The notes: a model not told the origin generated them from the letters alone. DNA of 45,508 nt from Gemella bergeri ATCC 700627 (GCF_000469465.1 NZ_KI271848.1:12602-58109); one strand, 5' to 3'; shown: positions 32,845-42,568, counted from the first letter of the stretch. Program-made: numbers and translations.

Positions 32845-33564
32845 ATGTTAATAAAATTTTCAGATAGAATATATTACTCGAAACAAAGGTATATGTATTT
32901 AGAGCCTGCACTTGGTTACGTGAGAGGTGATAACTTTTCCGTAATGATAGATGCAGGAAACGGTCCAAAGCAGGTGAAAGAATTTTTAAATGATTTAAAA
33001 AGAGAAAATTTACCGATGCCAAGTTATGTAATATTAACTCATCATCATTGGGATCATAGTTTCGGTGCAAGTTATTTGGATATACCGGTTATAGCAACAA
33101 CTAAGGCTAAAGAAGCCCTTGTAGAGTTATCAAAACTTAGTTGGGATATTGACAGCATTGAAAAAAGGGTAGAAAGCGGAGTAGAAATAAGATATAGTGC
33201 AGATGTTTTTGAAAAAGTATATGAAAATTGTCAAGTAAAAATAAGGATACCTGATATTCCAAAATCCGGCGATATTATTATTAATACCGGAAATGATAAA
33301 ATCACTTGTTTATATAGTGATAATTCTCATTCTAATGATGCTTTTATTGTTTATGTTCCTGGTGAAAAAGTTTTATTTTTAGGTGACAGTCATGCCAAAA
33401 ATTACTACACAAAACCTATGAGCTATAATAAAGAAAAATTAAGAAATTACATTGACAAAATTCAAGGTTTAAATTTTGAGTTTGCTATACCGGGGCATGG
33501 AAATATTTTTTCAAGAAAAGCACTATTAGATTATTTAGAAAAAGAATATAATAAGCTGAGGTAA
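32845..33564 (+). CDS. MBL-fold metallohydrolase
   Basis: 239 residues. The zinc motif HxHxDH is present as LTHHHWDHSFGA (about 71-82), with a downstream His in DNSHSNDAF, Asp in FLGDSH and a final PGHGNIF supplying the last ligand region. Substrate cannot be predicted; glyoxalase-II-like, lactonase-like and flavodiiron relatives all share this core. The ATG follows AAGGAAG. It is the first gene of an operon leading into NfeD and FloA, 5 bp before the former. Confidence 0.87.
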   Translation: MLIKFSDRIYYSKQRYMYLEPALGYVRGDNFSVMIDAGNGPKQVKEFLNDLKRENLPMPSYVILTHHHWDHSFGASYLDIPVIATTKAKEALVELSKLSWDIDSIEKRVESGVEIRYSADVFEKVYENCQVKIRIPDIPKSGDIIINTGNDKITCLYSDNSHSNDAFIVYVPGEKVLFLGDSHAKNYYTKPMSYNKEKLRNYIDKIQGLNFEFAIPGHGNIFSRKALLDYLEKEYNKLR

Positions 33565-33569
33565 TCAAA

Positions 33570-34196
33570 ATGGAAAATATGTATTTGTATCTTGATTGGG
33601 TCCTTTTAATATTAATGTCACTTACATTTTGCCAACAATTATTTTTAAAGAAATTTAATCTTTATGGAATAATATCAGTTCTTAGTTTGGCGATTTATAT
33701 AGCTTTACATTCATATAATACAGATATAAGTATATTTGTTTTGGTGATGTTTTTAAGCGGAATAGCTCTTGTTGTTTTAGAAATGTTTATTCCGGGCGGA
33801 ATAATAGGTACGATAGGAATTATAACTTTGATAAGTGCGATAATTTATATCAACAACGCTACTTATAGCGTTACATTTATTATTGTTATAGCGATAATAT
33901 TATTTATTGGTTTGTATTTATTTAATAGGCACATATTAAACAAAAAGTTAGTATTTTTAAATGCGTTAGTATTAAAAGATGCTATTACAACAAAAGACGG
34001 TTATGTAGCTATGGAAAACAGAGATGAATTACTTGGAAAAAGTTTAGTAGCATATACTGACTTAAGACCCGCCGGAACAGCTATATTGAATGATGAAAAG
34101 TTTGATGTAGTTACCGATGGAGATTTTATTAAAAAAGGTGATATTATTGAAGTTACGCATGTTGAAGGTATGCGTATCGTAGTGAGAAAAAAATAA
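33570..34196 (+). CDS. NfeD-family membrane protein
   Basis: 208 residues with several membrane segments (about 8-120) followed by a soluble OB-fold-like domain (about 145-208: LLGKSLVAYTDLRPAGTAIL...GDIIEVTHVEGMRIVVRK), the standard NfeD architecture. The membrane part includes VLEMFIPGGIIGTIGII, a family hallmark. NfeD proteins partner with flotillin-like proteins, and FloA follows 26 bp downstream, as in Bacillus yqeZ-yqfA. It lacks the N-terminal ClpP-like protease domain of long NfeD forms, so it has no protease role. Confidence 0.9.
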   Translation: MENMYLYLDWVLLILMSLTFCQQLFLKKFNLYGIISVLSLAIYIALHSYNTDISIFVLVMFLSGIALVVLEMFIPGGIIGTIGIITLISAIIYINNATYSVTFIIVIAIILFIGLYLFNRHILNKKLVFLNALVLKDAITTKDGYVAMENRDELLGKSLVAYTDLRPAGTAILNDEKFDVVTDGDFIKKGDIIEVTHVEGMRIVVRKK

Positions 34197-34222
34197 TTTT
34201 ATAATATAAAGGAGGTCGTAAT

Positions 34223-35209
34223 ATGCCGGAATTAATTTTTACAGGTATAATTTTAGTTGTAGTACTTATTGTATTATCAATATTTTTTACATTTTTCCCG
34301 TTGGGATTGTGGATTAGTGCTATAGCAGCCGGTGTAAAAGTTGGAATTTTTACACTGGTGGGAATGCGTCTAAGACGTGTTATTCCAAGTCGCGTTATCA
34401 ATCCTATGATTAAAGCACATAAAGCCGGGCTTGATGTGACTATTAATCAATTGGAAAGTCACTACTTAGCAGGGGGGAATGTTGATAGGGTAATTAATGC
34501 TCTTATAGCTGCTCATCGTGCCAACATCGTTAGTTTAACGTTTGAACGTTGTGCTGCGATTGACCTTGCAGGTCGTGATGTACTCCAAGCCGTTCAAATG
34601 AGTGTTAATCCTAAGGTTATTGAAACACCATATATTGCAGGTGTTGCGATTAACGGTATTGAGGTAAAAGCAAAAGCTAGAATTACCGTTCGTGCCAATA
34701 TAGAACGTTTAGTAGGGGGAGCAGGAGAGGAAACGGTTATTGCTCGTGTAGGTGAGGGTATAGTTTCTACCATTGGTTCTTCCGAGTCACATACTGTTGT
34801 TTTAGAAAATCCGGATAGAATTTCTAAAACAATTCTTAATAAGGGTCTTGATGCAGGGACTGCATTCGAAATCTTATCGATTGATATTCTTGATGTTGAT
34901 ATTGGTCAAAATATAGGTGCGAATCTTCAAACAGAACAAGCGATTGCAGATAAGAACATTGCTCAAGCAAAAGCAGAACAACGTCGTGCTATGGCGGTAG
35001 CGGCTGAACAAGAAATGAAAGCAAGAATTCAAGAAATGCGTGCTAAAGTAGTTGAAGCAGAGGCGGAATTACCGCTTGCAATGGCAAAAGCATTCCAAGA
35101 AGGTAATCTTGGGGTTATGGATTATATGAATTATAAAAATCTGGAGGCTGACACCGGAATGAGAGATTCAATAAAACGAATGTCACAACCAGATACAACA
35201 AGGAAATAA
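34223..35209 (+). CDS. floA: Flotillin-like protein FloA
   Basis: Scaffold of bacterial functional membrane microdomains. 328 residues, the normal FloA length. An N-terminal hydrophobic hairpin (about 5-45) anchors it; the PHB/SPFH-type domain follows with [41 protein letters not shown] and [19 protein letters not shown]; the C-terminal coiled region is Ala/Glu-rich with [29 protein letters not shown] precedes the ATG. The nfeD-floA pair should act together. Confidence 0.96.
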   Translation: MPELIFTGIILVVVLIVLSIFFTFFPLGLWISAIAAGVKVGIFTLVGMRLRRVIPSRVINPMIKAHKAGLDVTINQLESHYLAGGNVDRVINALIAAHRANIVSLTFERCAAIDLAGRDVLQAVQMSVNPKVIETPYIAGVAINGIEVKAKARITVRANIERLVGGAGEETVIARVGEGIVSTIGSSESHTVVLENPDRISKTILNKGLDAGTAFEILSIDILDVDIGQNIGANLQTEQAIADKNIAQAKAEQRRAMAVAAEQEMKARIQEMRAKVVEAEAELPLAMAKAFQEGNLGVMDYMNYKNLEADTGMRDSIKRMSQPDTTRK

Positions 35210-35237
35210 ATAATAAAGAAACAGAGGGGGTAATAGC

Positions 35238-35723
35238 ATGACATTTGTACTCTTCGCTGTACCTATAATATTTATTGTTATATTAATTATTTTTGCTACT
35301 GTAATTTTATCAGATAGTAATAAATATAAAAAACGTTTAAATAATGCTAGCCAGATTGAGCTTGATAAAGCTAGAGAATTTGCTCTAAGAACAATGGAAG
35401 AGATTAAAAAGATTAGAAGTGAATATGATGCTCAAAAATCACTGAATGAGCAGAATTTACCTAATACAAACAGAGAACCTAAAAAAGAATTTGCTTCTAT
35501 AAAAGGAAAAACTTTACAACAACAGAGAACTTTAAATAAATATGAAGAATATTATAATGAAAAACATCACGGAACTAAAAATATTTTATCTGAACCGATA
35601 AATAATGATTGGTTATCCAAAGAAGTATATTCTAAAAAGCTGGTCTTGTCTAAAGAAAATATAGTAAGAGGACTTATAGCAAAAGAATATTTGAATAGGA
35701 AAAATATAAGGAAAAGAGTTTAG
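35238..35723 (+). CDS. Unknown single-pass membrane protein A downstream of FloA
   Basis: 161 residues, not recognised. One N-terminal membrane helix (about 4-26) precedes a charged, probably helical cytoplasmic region: a heptad-like stretch at about 35-70 (IELDKAREFALRTMEEIKKI) that could be a coiled coil, a low-complexity linker, and a C-terminal LSKENIVRGLIAKEYL followed by NRKNIRKRV. A related C-terminal motif ends the next protein. A GAGGGGG site precedes the ATG. Its place 28 bp after floA suggests a role at the same membrane domains; that is inference from position only. Confidence 0.7.
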   Translation: MTFVLFAVPIIFIVILIIFATVILSDSNKYKKRLNNASQIELDKAREFALRTMEEIKKIRSEYDAQKSLNEQNLPNTNREPKKEFASIKGKTLQQQRTLNKYEEYYNEKHHGTKNILSEPINNDWLSKEVYSKKLVLSKENIVRGLIAKEYLNRKNIRKRV

Positions 35724-35725
35724 TT

Positions 35726-36055
35726 ATGAATTCTATTATTATTTCTATTGTAATATTTGTGGTTGGTCTAATTATTAGTAATTTAAAAAAAGAAAATAAG
35801 AAAACCAAATTTAAAGAAGTCTCAAAAAGTAAAGTTAAAGAGCAAAGACAAAATAAAAAAAATTTAATAAAAAGCGGGATTACTATTGATGAAAAGGATA
35901 GTATGAATTATAATAGAACTATTCAAAGACAAAATAGAGTTGTAGTTGATAAAGAAAAAGAAATTTTATCAAATTCAAGCATTATTGATAAAGAAAAAAT
36001 TATAAATGATATAATTTTCTCGGAAATTTTGTCTAAACCTAAGAGTAAACGCTAA
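35726..36055 (+). CDS. Unknown single-pass membrane protein B
   Basis: 109 residues, not recognised. Membrane helix at about 3-18, then a Lys-rich polar region and a C-terminal amphipathic segment IDKEKIINDIIFSEIL followed by SKPKSKR. That segment lines up with the end of the preceding protein (KExI-I/V-xxxI-xxE-I/Y-L, basic end). It starts 2 bp after that gene, so the two are surely cotranscribed. Short proteins ending in an ISEIL-x-P-K-type motif recur in Firmicutes without known function. Confidence 0.68.
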   Translation: MNSIIISIVIFVVGLIISNLKKENKKTKFKEVSKSKVKEQRQNKKNLIKSGITIDEKDSMNYNRTIQRQNRVVVDKEKEILSNSSIIDKEKIINDIIFSEILSKPKSKR

Positions 36056-36074
36056 GTATCAGGAGGTATAATCT

Positions 36075-36623
36075 ATGAAAAGAGTTTATAACTATTTAAG
36101 TTATTGTATCTGTTCATTTATACCTCTTTATATTTTTTTACTTATTTATTCATTTATTAAACAAGATATTGAAAATGTAGTTTTGATAATAATTTTATTA
36201 ATATTATGTTTTATTGGTATTATAAAACAAGGATTGGAAGAGCCGACAAACGTTTTTGTCTGTTCTCAAAAGGAGATAATTTCTGTAAAAAAAATTGATT
36301 ATATTTATTTAATTCTTAGTATCATATTAACTTTTTTAATTATTCATGATAAAATGAATATAAATATAAAGTTAATAATTCTTGCGATAGTGTTTTTCTT
36401 ACTAACGACATTAAAATTCAAATTTAAATCTTATACTTTAATATTATTGGGGTATAAAGTCTATAATATACGTGATAAGTTAATATACAGCAAAAAAAGT
36501 TATTTAGAACTATCACTAATATTAAAAGAAAGAAAATCATTGCAAATTATTGAAATATCAGATAATATTTACATAGAAAAAGAGAAGTATAATTTGAAGA
36601 ATTTTTATTGTAAAGACTATTAA
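36075..36623 (+). CDS. Unknown multi-pass membrane protein
   Basis: 182 residues, not recognised. About four or five membrane segments in two groups (10-30, 37-50, then 74-90 and 97-115), followed by a soluble tail of about 60 residues (from LLGYKVYNIRDKL). No catalytic motif is visible. It lies 19 bp after protein B with an AGGAGG site and 17 bp before pdp, so it bridges the FloA cluster and the nucleoside-salvage genes. Codon use is like its neighbours. Confidence 0.65.
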   Translation: MKRVYNYLSYCICSFIPLYIFLLIYSFIKQDIENVVLIIILLILCFIGIIKQGLEEPTNVFVCSQKEIISVKKIDYIYLILSIILTFLIIHDKMNINIKLIILAIVFFLLTTLKFKFKSYTLILLGYKVYNIRDKLIYSKKSYLELSLILKERKSLQIIEISDNIYIEKEKYNLKNFYCKDY

Positions 36624-36640
36624 ATAAAAAGGAGAATTTT

Positions 36641-37945
36641 ATGCGTATTGTTGACATTATTGATAAAAAGAAGAAAAATCATGAATTGTCTAAATCTGAA
36701 ATTGAAACATTGTTACATGGGTACCTGGATGGAACAGTTCCTGATTATCAAATGAGTTCATTTTTAATGGCGGTTTATTTTAATAATATGACAACTGATG
36801 AACTTGCTCATTTTACTATTACAATGAGAGATTCCGGAGATACAATTTTTTTTGATAACCTTAATTCATATTTGGTAGATAAACATTCTACCGGTGGTGT
36901 CGGGGATAAGGTAACTGTTGTTTTAGGCCCCATTTTATCAGCCTTGGGGATGGCTACCACAAAATTATCCGGAAAAGGGTTAGGGCATACAGGTGGAACT
37001 ATTGATAAATTTGAATCAATAAAAAATTTTGAATTTAGTACAACAAAAGAAGAATTAATGGATATTGCTGGTAAAACGGGTATAGGGTTAATGGGTTATA
37101 GCGATAAAATAGTTCCCTTGGATAAAAAGATATACGCATTACGTGATGTGACTGCAACGGTAGATAGTATACCGCTTATAGCCAGTAGTATTATGAGTAA
37201 AAAATTAGCTATTCAATCCAATCTTATAATTTTAGATGTTAAGGTAGGAGATGGTGCTTTTATGAAAACGATAGAAGAGGCTCGAGAATTATCACGAAGA
37301 ATGGTTGAAATCGGGAATGCTGTAGGCAGAAAAACAATGGCGGTTCTTACAAATATGGATGAACCATTAGGGTTTAATATTGGTAATGCTAACGAGATAA
37401 TAGAGGGGATAGAAGCATTAAAAGGAAATTGGGCGACAGATCTTAAAGAAATTGTTTACGAGATAGTTTACCTTGCTTTAAAATACAAAGGGGAGGTAAA
37501 AACTTTTGATGAAGCCTCTAAAAAAATTGATAAAGTGATTGAAAGCGGGAAAGCTCTAAAGGCATTGAAAGAATTTATACAATTGAGCGGAGGAAATGGA
37601 GAGATAGTAAATAACTATTCATTACTCCCTACACCAAATGAAACTTTGATAGTTACTTCGGACAAAGAAGGTTATGTTTCTAAGATAAAAGCTGAAGAAA
37701 TAGGAAAAGCGGCTATGGTAATTGGAGCGGGACGTGCAACAAAAGATGATATTATAAATCATGCTGTCGGTATAAAATTAAACAAAAAAGTAGGAGATTT
37801 TGTGAGAGAAGGAGAAATTCTTGCTAAAATTTATTACAATAATAATGAAAATATTTTAAGTAGTAAAAATATGGTATTAAAATCTTATATAATAAAAAAA
37901 GAAAAACCAAAAAAAATTAATAATATATTAGAAATAATAGAATAG
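36641..37945 (+). CDS. pdp: Pyrimidine-nucleoside phosphorylase
   Basis: Splits uridine, thymidine or deoxyuridine to base and (deoxy)ribose 1-phosphate. 434 residues. The signature is SGKGLGHTGGTIDKFESI (about 112-129), with phosphate-site KHSTGGVGDKVT (about 83-94) and SxxK-like ASSIMSKKLAIQSNLIILDVKVGDGAFMK. Length matches Pdp (433) rather than thymidine phosphorylase DeoA (440), though the two cannot be fully separated. AAAGGAG precedes the ATG. Followed 12 bp later by deoC, so sugar released can enter central metabolism. Confidence 0.93.
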   Translation: MRIVDIIDKKKKNHELSKSEIETLLHGYLDGTVPDYQMSSFLMAVYFNNMTTDELAHFTITMRDSGDTIFFDNLNSYLVDKHSTGGVGDKVTVVLGPILSALGMATTKLSGKGLGHTGGTIDKFESIKNFEFSTTKEELMDIAGKTGIGLMGYSDKIVPLDKKIYALRDVTATVDSIPLIASSIMSKKLAIQSNLIILDVKVGDGAFMKTIEEARELSRRMVEIGNAVGRKTMAVLTNMDEPLGFNIGNANEIIEGIEALKGNWATDLKEIVYEIVYLALKYKGEVKTFDEASKKIDKVIESGKALKALKEFIQLSGGNGEIVNNYSLLPTPNETLIVTSDKEGYVSKIKAEEIGKAAMVIGAGRATKDDIINHAVGIKLNKKVGDFVREGEILAKIYYNNNENILSSKNMVLKSYIIKKEKPKKINNILEIIE

Positions 37946-37957
37946 AGAGGTATATAT

Positions 37958-38596
37958 ATGGAATTAAATAAATACATAGATCACACGATTTTAAAAGCAA
38001 CAGCAAGTGAGAATGACATAAAAAAACTTTGTGAAGAAGCAAAAAAACATAAACTTTATAGTGTTTGTGTTAATGGTTGTTATGTTAATGATGCAAAAAA
38101 AATATTACAAGGTAGTGATGTGAAAGTAGCGGCTGTGGTAGGTTTTCCTCTAGGGGCGATGTCAACAAAAGCAAAAGTTTTTGAAGCTAAAGATGCAATT
38201 GAGCAAGGAGCATCAGAAATTGATATGGTGATTAATGTAGCAAAATTAAAAGATGGTAAATATGATTATGTAAAAAACGAGATCAAACAAATAAAAGATG
38301 CCATAGGAGAAAATATTTTAAAAGTAATCATTGAAACTTGTTATTTATCAAATGAAGAAAAAATAAAAGCGTGTGAATTATCATTAGATGCTAAAGCTGA
38401 TTTCGTGAAAACTTCAACAGGTTTTGGCACCGGCGGTGCAACATTTGAAGATGTTAAACTTATGAAAGATGTTGTCGGTAATAAAGCTAAGGTAAAAGCA
38501 AGCGGTGGAGTAAAAGATAAACAAACTGCGGAAAAATATATAGAACTTGGAGCGGAAAGATTAGGAACAAGTTCAGGAATAGAAATAATAAAATAA
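37958..38596 (+). CDS. deoC: Deoxyribose-phosphate aldolase
   Basis: Cleaves 2-deoxyribose 5-phosphate to acetaldehyde and glyceraldehyde 3-phosphate. 212 residues. YIDHTILKATASENDI opens the TIM barrel; the Schiff-base Lys is in FVKTSTGFGTGGAT (about 146-159) and the second Lys in KVKASGGVKDK. Pairs functionally with pdp just upstream; the phosphopentomutase needed between them (deoB) is not in this window. Confidence 0.96.
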   Translation: MELNKYIDHTILKATASENDIKKLCEEAKKHKLYSVCVNGCYVNDAKKILQGSDVKVAAVVGFPLGAMSTKAKVFEAKDAIEQGASEIDMVINVAKLKDGKYDYVKNEIKQIKDAIGENILKVIIETCYLSNEEKIKACELSLDAKADFVKTSTGFGTGGATFEDVKLMKDVVGNKAKVKASGGVKDKQTAEKYIELGAERLGTSSGIEIIK

Positions 38597-38951
38597 TTTA
38601 AAAAAGAGATATTTTGATGGCTCTGTGTTAAATACATAACATGAAAAAAACTAAGCAACACTACGTTACTTAGTTTTTTCTTATTAATTTTAAAATTATT
38701 TTGAAAACTAAATTATAAAAAAAATTCAGTGTAATTTCCTATTATAATGTTTATAAAAAAAGATAAATTATTGTATCAAAGTATAATATATAATAAATAT
38801 ATTTTTAATATAACATTAATAAAAAATAATTTTAATGGCTAAAAATAAGCATTTATAGTATAATAAAAAATGGTTTATTATAAATAAAATAGTTATTTAT
38901 ATATAATAATATTGAATGAACAGTAAGTGTTGATAGTATAAAGGAGATATA
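38597..38951. other. AT-rich intergenic region between deoC and cshB
   Basis: 355 bp. A strong terminator (38645-38680) ends pdp-deoC; the rest is extremely AT-rich with several TATAAT-like strings (38859-38864, 38902-38907) but no unambiguous promoter. No gene was recognised. Confidence 0.7.
38645..38680. terminator. Terminator of deoC
   Basis: AAAAAACTAAG (38645-38655) pairs with CTTAGTTTTTT (38669-38679) over 11 bp; the inner AAC/GTT can extend the stem. Symmetric A and T runs. Confidence 0.88.
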
Positions 38952-40283
38952 ATGTTATCAAAATCATTTGAACAATATGGATTTAAAGACTTTGTAAATA
39001 AGGCGATAATTGATTTGGGATTTAAAAATCCGACAAAAATTCAGGAGCGAGTATTTTCTCCGGTGTTAAAAGAAAAAAATATTGTGGCGAGATCACAAAC
39101 AGGTAGTGGAAAAAGTCATTCATTTTTATTGCCGATTTTTAGTAAGCTAGATTTAGATAGGAAGAAAACGCAGGGTATTATCTTGGCGCCAACACGTGAG
39201 TTATCACGTCAGTTATACGAAATGGCGGTGCATATTGCAACATTTAGTGAAAAAGAAATAAAAATTACTTTGTGTATCGGTGGACAAGATTTAAATCGTG
39301 ATATAGAGCGTGTATCGAATGCACCACATATTATTATTGGAACACCTACACGTGTTTTAGAATTGGATAGAGCCAATGCTTTATCGATAAAAGAAGTAGA
39401 AACGTTGGTTATTGATGAATGTGACATGATGATTGATTTAGGTTTTATGGAAGATATAGACAAATTATCTAAACGTGCAGCAACAAATTGTCAATTTCTA
39501 GTTTTTTCTGCAACTATACCAACACAAATGAGTTATTTTTTAAAAAAATATTTAAACAATGCCCAACATATTGATGTGGATAATGCAAAATTTGGGAAAA
39601 TAGACTATATACTAATACCGGAAAAAAGTTCTACACGTTTGGAAAAATTGTATGAAATAACAACAGTGCTTAATCCATATTTAGCTTTGATTTTTGCCAA
39701 TAAAAAAACGGAAGTAGAGGAAATTAGTAATTATTTAATTAAACAGGGACTTAATGTTGGTGTGTTGCATGGTGATTTGACACCACGTGAGAGAAAGCAA
39801 ATGCAACGCAGGATTAATAATTTAGATTTTACCTATGTAGTTGCTAGTGATTTAATGAGTCGAGGCATTGATATCGAAGGAATTAGTCATGTTATCAATT
39901 TTAATATTCCTAATGATTTGGATTTTTTTATTCATAGAGCAGGTAGAACAGGTCGTGCAGGCTTGAGTGGAGAATGTATTACGATTTATAACAGCAAGGA
40001 TGAAGAAAAATTACAAATATTAGAAAATCGTGGTATAAAATTTAATCATGTAGATATTAAAAATGGACAATTTATTGAAGTAAAAGATAGAAACAAACGT
40101 CAGAGTAGAAAGAAAATAGTAGCTGATCATAATTTAACAGAAAAATTAAAATCAAAAGTAAAAGTATCAAAGAAAGTAAAACCGGGTTATAAGAAAAAAT
40201 ATAAATATAAGATGGATAAATTAAAACAAAAAGAACGCAGAAAATTTGCGAAAAGAATGAATAGGACAAATAGAGGTAATTGA
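38952..40283 (+). CDS. cshB: DEAD-box RNA helicase CshB, with DECD motif
   Basis: ATP-dependent RNA helicase linked to cold adaptation and RNA remodelling. 443 residues: Q motif region FKNPTKIQ, motif [10 protein letters not shown] (47-55), PTRELSRQL, motif [10 protein letters not shown] with DECD at 155-158 instead of DEAD, SAT at 186-188, and [14 protein letters not shown] and HRAGRTGR (motif VI) in the second RecA domain. The C-terminus is a Lys/Arg-rich tail of about 60 residues, likely RNA-binding. Its neighbours nfo and zur are the same as in Bacillus (yqfR-yqfS-...-zur). AAAGGAG precedes the ATG. Confidence 0.92.
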   Translation: MLSKSFEQYGFKDFVNKAIIDLGFKNPTKIQERVFSPVLKEKNIVARSQTGSGKSHSFLLPIFSKLDLDRKKTQGIILAPTRELSRQLYEMAVHIATFSEKEIKITLCIGGQDLNRDIERVSNAPHIIIGTPTRVLELDRANALSIKEVETLVIDECDMMIDLGFMEDIDKLSKRAATNCQFLVFSATIPTQMSYFLKKYLNNAQHIDVDNAKFGKIDYILIPEKSSTRLEKLYEITTVLNPYLALIFANKKTEVEEISNYLIKQGLNVGVLHGDLTPRERKQMQRRINNLDFTYVVASDLMSRGIDIEGISHVINFNIPNDLDFFIHRAGRTGRAGLSGECITIYNSKDEEKLQILENRGIKFNHVDIKNGQFIEVKDRNKRQSRKKIVADHNLTEKLKSKVKVSKKVKPGYKKKYKYKMDKLKQKERRKFAKRMNRTNRGN

Positions 40284-41167
40284 TGAATAGTTTAAAAATA
40301 GGATCACACGTATCAATGTCGGGTAAAGAAATGATGCTTGGTTCTGTAAAAGAAGCTGCAAGTTACGGTAGTGATACATTTATGATTTATACAGGTGCAC
40401 CGCAAAATACAAAAAGAAAACCTATAGAAGAACTTCGTATTGCTGAGGCGAAAGACTTGATGAAAGAATATAATATTAGTGATATTGTTGTTCATGCGCC
40501 GTATATTATTAATTTGGGAAATACAATAAAACCGGAAATTTATAAACTTGCGGTAGAATTTTTACGTCTGGAGATTGAGCGTACTGAAAAAATTGGGGCA
40601 AAGAATATTGTTTTGCACCCCGGTTCTCACGTAAAAGCTGGTGTAGATAAGGGTATTAAAAGTATCATTAAGGGATTAAACGAGGTACTTACTAAAGATA
40701 TGATACCAAATATTTCGCTTGAGGTAATGGCTGGTAAAGGTAGTGAGTGTGGACGAAGTTTTGAAGAAATTGCTCAAATTATTGACGGTGTGGTGTTAAA
40801 TGATAAATTGACTGTTACATTTGATACTTGTCATGTTTTTGAAGGCGGGTATGATATAGTAAATAATCTTGATGAGGTTTTAACACAATTTGATAAGATA
40901 GTAGGGCTTGGGCGTATCCAAGTATTACACATTAATGATAGCAAAAATTCTTTAGGAGCTCATAAAGATAGGCATGAGAATATAGGATATGGTGGGATTG
41001 GGTTTGATGCGATTAATCGGATTGTTCATCTTAGTGAATTTGAGCATATTCCAAAAATTTTAGAAACTCCATGGTATGGTGAAAATAAGGAGTTTGCTCC
41101 GTATAAATATGAAATTGATATGTTGCGTCGTGGTATATTCGATATAGATTTTAAAAAAGAAATATAG
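40283..41167 (+). CDS. nfo: Endonuclease IV
   Basis: AP endonuclease for base-excision repair. 294 residues from ATG 40283, whose A overlaps the cshB stop (TGATG); AGAGGT lies 5 nt before. The trinuclear zinc ligands are all visible: the His in [10 protein letters not shown] and VLHPGSH, Glu in [11 protein letters not shown], Asp/His in [11 protein letters not shown], His in VLHINDSKN, Asp/His in HKDRHENIG and Glu in ILETPWYG. Translationally coupled with cshB. With Tag and Mfd elsewhere in the window it belongs to the repair set. Confidence 0.96.
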   Translation: MNSLKIGSHVSMSGKEMMLGSVKEAASYGSDTFMIYTGAPQNTKRKPIEELRIAEAKDLMKEYNISDIVVHAPYIINLGNTIKPEIYKLAVEFLRLEIERTEKIGAKNIVLHPGSHVKAGVDKGIKSIIKGLNEVLTKDMIPNISLEVMAGKGSECGRSFEEIAQIIDGVVLNDKLTVTFDTCHVFEGGYDIVNNLDEVLTQFDKIVGLGRIQVLHINDSKNSLGAHKDRHENIGYGGIGFDAINRIVHLSEFEHIPKILETPWYGENKEFAPYKYEIDMLRRGIFDIDFKKEI

Positions 41168-41179
41168 AGGAGAAGGACT

Positions 41180-41629
41180 ATGAGTACGGTAGAAGAAAAA
41201 GTTGATGAAATAATGAAGTATTTAAAAGAAAAAGGGTATAAATATACCGATAAGCGTAGGGCTATGGTTGAATTGTTCGTTAGTGAAGATAGGTATATTA
41301 ATGCAAGATATGTTTCCGAAACAGTAGGAAAAGAATACCCCGGGTTAAGTTTTGATACTATTTATAGAAATTTAAGTACGTATGAAGAGTTAGGTATTTT
41401 AGAAGCAACAGAAATAAAAGGTGAAAAATATTTCAAGATAGGTTGTTTAAATGTTGATCATCATCACCATCATCATATCTGTTTAAATTGTGGTAAGGCG
41501 AAGACAATTCATATTAATGTTTGTGCAGATTTAAAAGTTCCTGAGTTAGAAGGATATAGAATTGACGGTCATAAGTTTGAAATTTACGGCTTGTGTCCTG
41601 AGTGCCTTGAAAAAAAGGAGAATAAATAA
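41180..41629 (+). CDS. zur: Zinc uptake regulator Zur (Fur family)
   Basis: 149 residues. The sequence GYKYTDKRRAMVELF, then YPGLSFDTIYRNLSTYEELGILE with the recognition helix, is close to Bacillus Zur. The regulatory metal region contains six consecutive His (DHHHHHHICLNCGK) with the CxxC pairs CLNC and CPEC forming the structural zinc site, and GHKFEIYG. Represses zinc import when zinc-loaded. The gene order cshB-nfo-zur supports Zur over Fur or PerR. GAGGAGA precedes the ATG; overlaps truB start by one base. Confidence 0.9.
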   Translation: MSTVEEKVDEIMKYLKEKGYKYTDKRRAMVELFVSEDRYINARYVSETVGKEYPGLSFDTIYRNLSTYEELGILEATEIKGEKYFKIGCLNVDHHHHHHICLNCGKAKTIHINVCADLKVPELEGYRIDGHKFEIYGLCPECLEKKENK

Positions 41630-42552
41630 TGTTCAATGGCATCTTACCAATCTATAAGGAGCATGGGATGACAAGTCATGATGTGGTTTTCAAAGCAAGA
41701 AAAATTTTGCAGATGAAAAAGATAGGCCATGCCGGTACATTGGATCCTGAAGTGGATGGAGTTCTTTTATTACTACTAGGAGGAGCAACTAAGGTTAGTG
41801 ATTATGCTATGAATTTAGGTAAAAGTTATCGTGCAGAAATTTGTTTAGGAGTACAAACAACGACGGAAGATTTAACCGGTGAAATTGTAAAAGAGCAGAA
41901 GGTAACCGGTGTAAATATAGCGGACATTAAGGAAATACTTATGACTATGGTTGGGGAAATAGAGCAAACACCACCTATATATTCAGCTGTTAAAGTTAAA
42001 GGAAAAAAACTATATGAATATGCGCGAATCGGGAAGTTTGATGTAAAAATACCAAGCCGTACGGTAAGTATTTTCAATATTGATTTTATAGATGGTAGTG
42101 AGTATTACAAAGATGGACGATATTATTTTTCACTTGATATTAGTTGTGGTAAAGGAACGTATATAAGAACGATAGCAACACAAATCGGCGTGTTATTAAA
42201 TATTCCTAGTACAATGAGTAAATTAACACGGATACGGAGCGGGAAAATAGGTGTTGCTGATTGTTTAAGATTATCAGAAGTAGAACTTGCAATAAAAGAG
42301 GGAAATTTAATAAAATATTTATTACCAAAAGAATATGCACTGGAAGAGTATCAATTTTTAGAACTTCCGATGTATCGTGCTAAGCAAGTAATGAATGGCT
42401 TGCGTTTTAGAAAAGAGCAATTCCCCGATTATGATTTTTCAACACCTGTGGTGTTTACTTATAACAAAGAAGCGATAGCGGTGTATTATTTAAAAAATAG
42501 CGAAGATGAATTGTTATCGGTAAAAACGATATTTCCAAAGATAATAGAGTAG
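41629..42552 (+). CDS. truB: tRNA pseudouridine(55) synthase
   Basis: Forms pseudouridine 55 in the T-loop of tRNAs. 307 residues. ILPIYKEHGMTSHDVV, then KIGHAGTLDPEVDGVLLLLLG with the catalytic Asp (GTLDP), SAVKVKGKKLYEYAR, and SCGKGTYIRTIATQIG are family blocks. A C-terminal PUA-like region follows. The ATG overlaps the zur stop (TAATG). truB-ribF-rpsO is the standard Firmicute order. Confidence 0.96.
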   Translation: MFNGILPIYKEHGMTSHDVVFKARKILQMKKIGHAGTLDPEVDGVLLLLLGGATKVSDYAMNLGKSYRAEICLGVQTTTEDLTGEIVKEQKVTGVNIADIKEILMTMVGEIEQTPPIYSAVKVKGKKLYEYARIGKFDVKIPSRTVSIFNIDFIDGSEYYKDGRYYFSLDISCGKGTYIRTIATQIGVLLNIPSTMSKLTRIRSGKIGVADCLRLSEVELAIKEGNLIKYLLPKEYALEEYQFLELPMYRAKQVMNGLRFRKEQFPDYDFSTPVVFTYNKEAIAVYYLKNSEDELLSVKTIFPKIIE

Positions 42553-42568
42553 TTAAGAAAGGTAAATT

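Noticed and set aside
38617-38636. IS end resembling ISL3-type terminal repeats (GGCTCTGTGTTAAATAC)
   Set aside because: Only a loose resemblance from memory; no matching second end, target duplication or transposase nearby.
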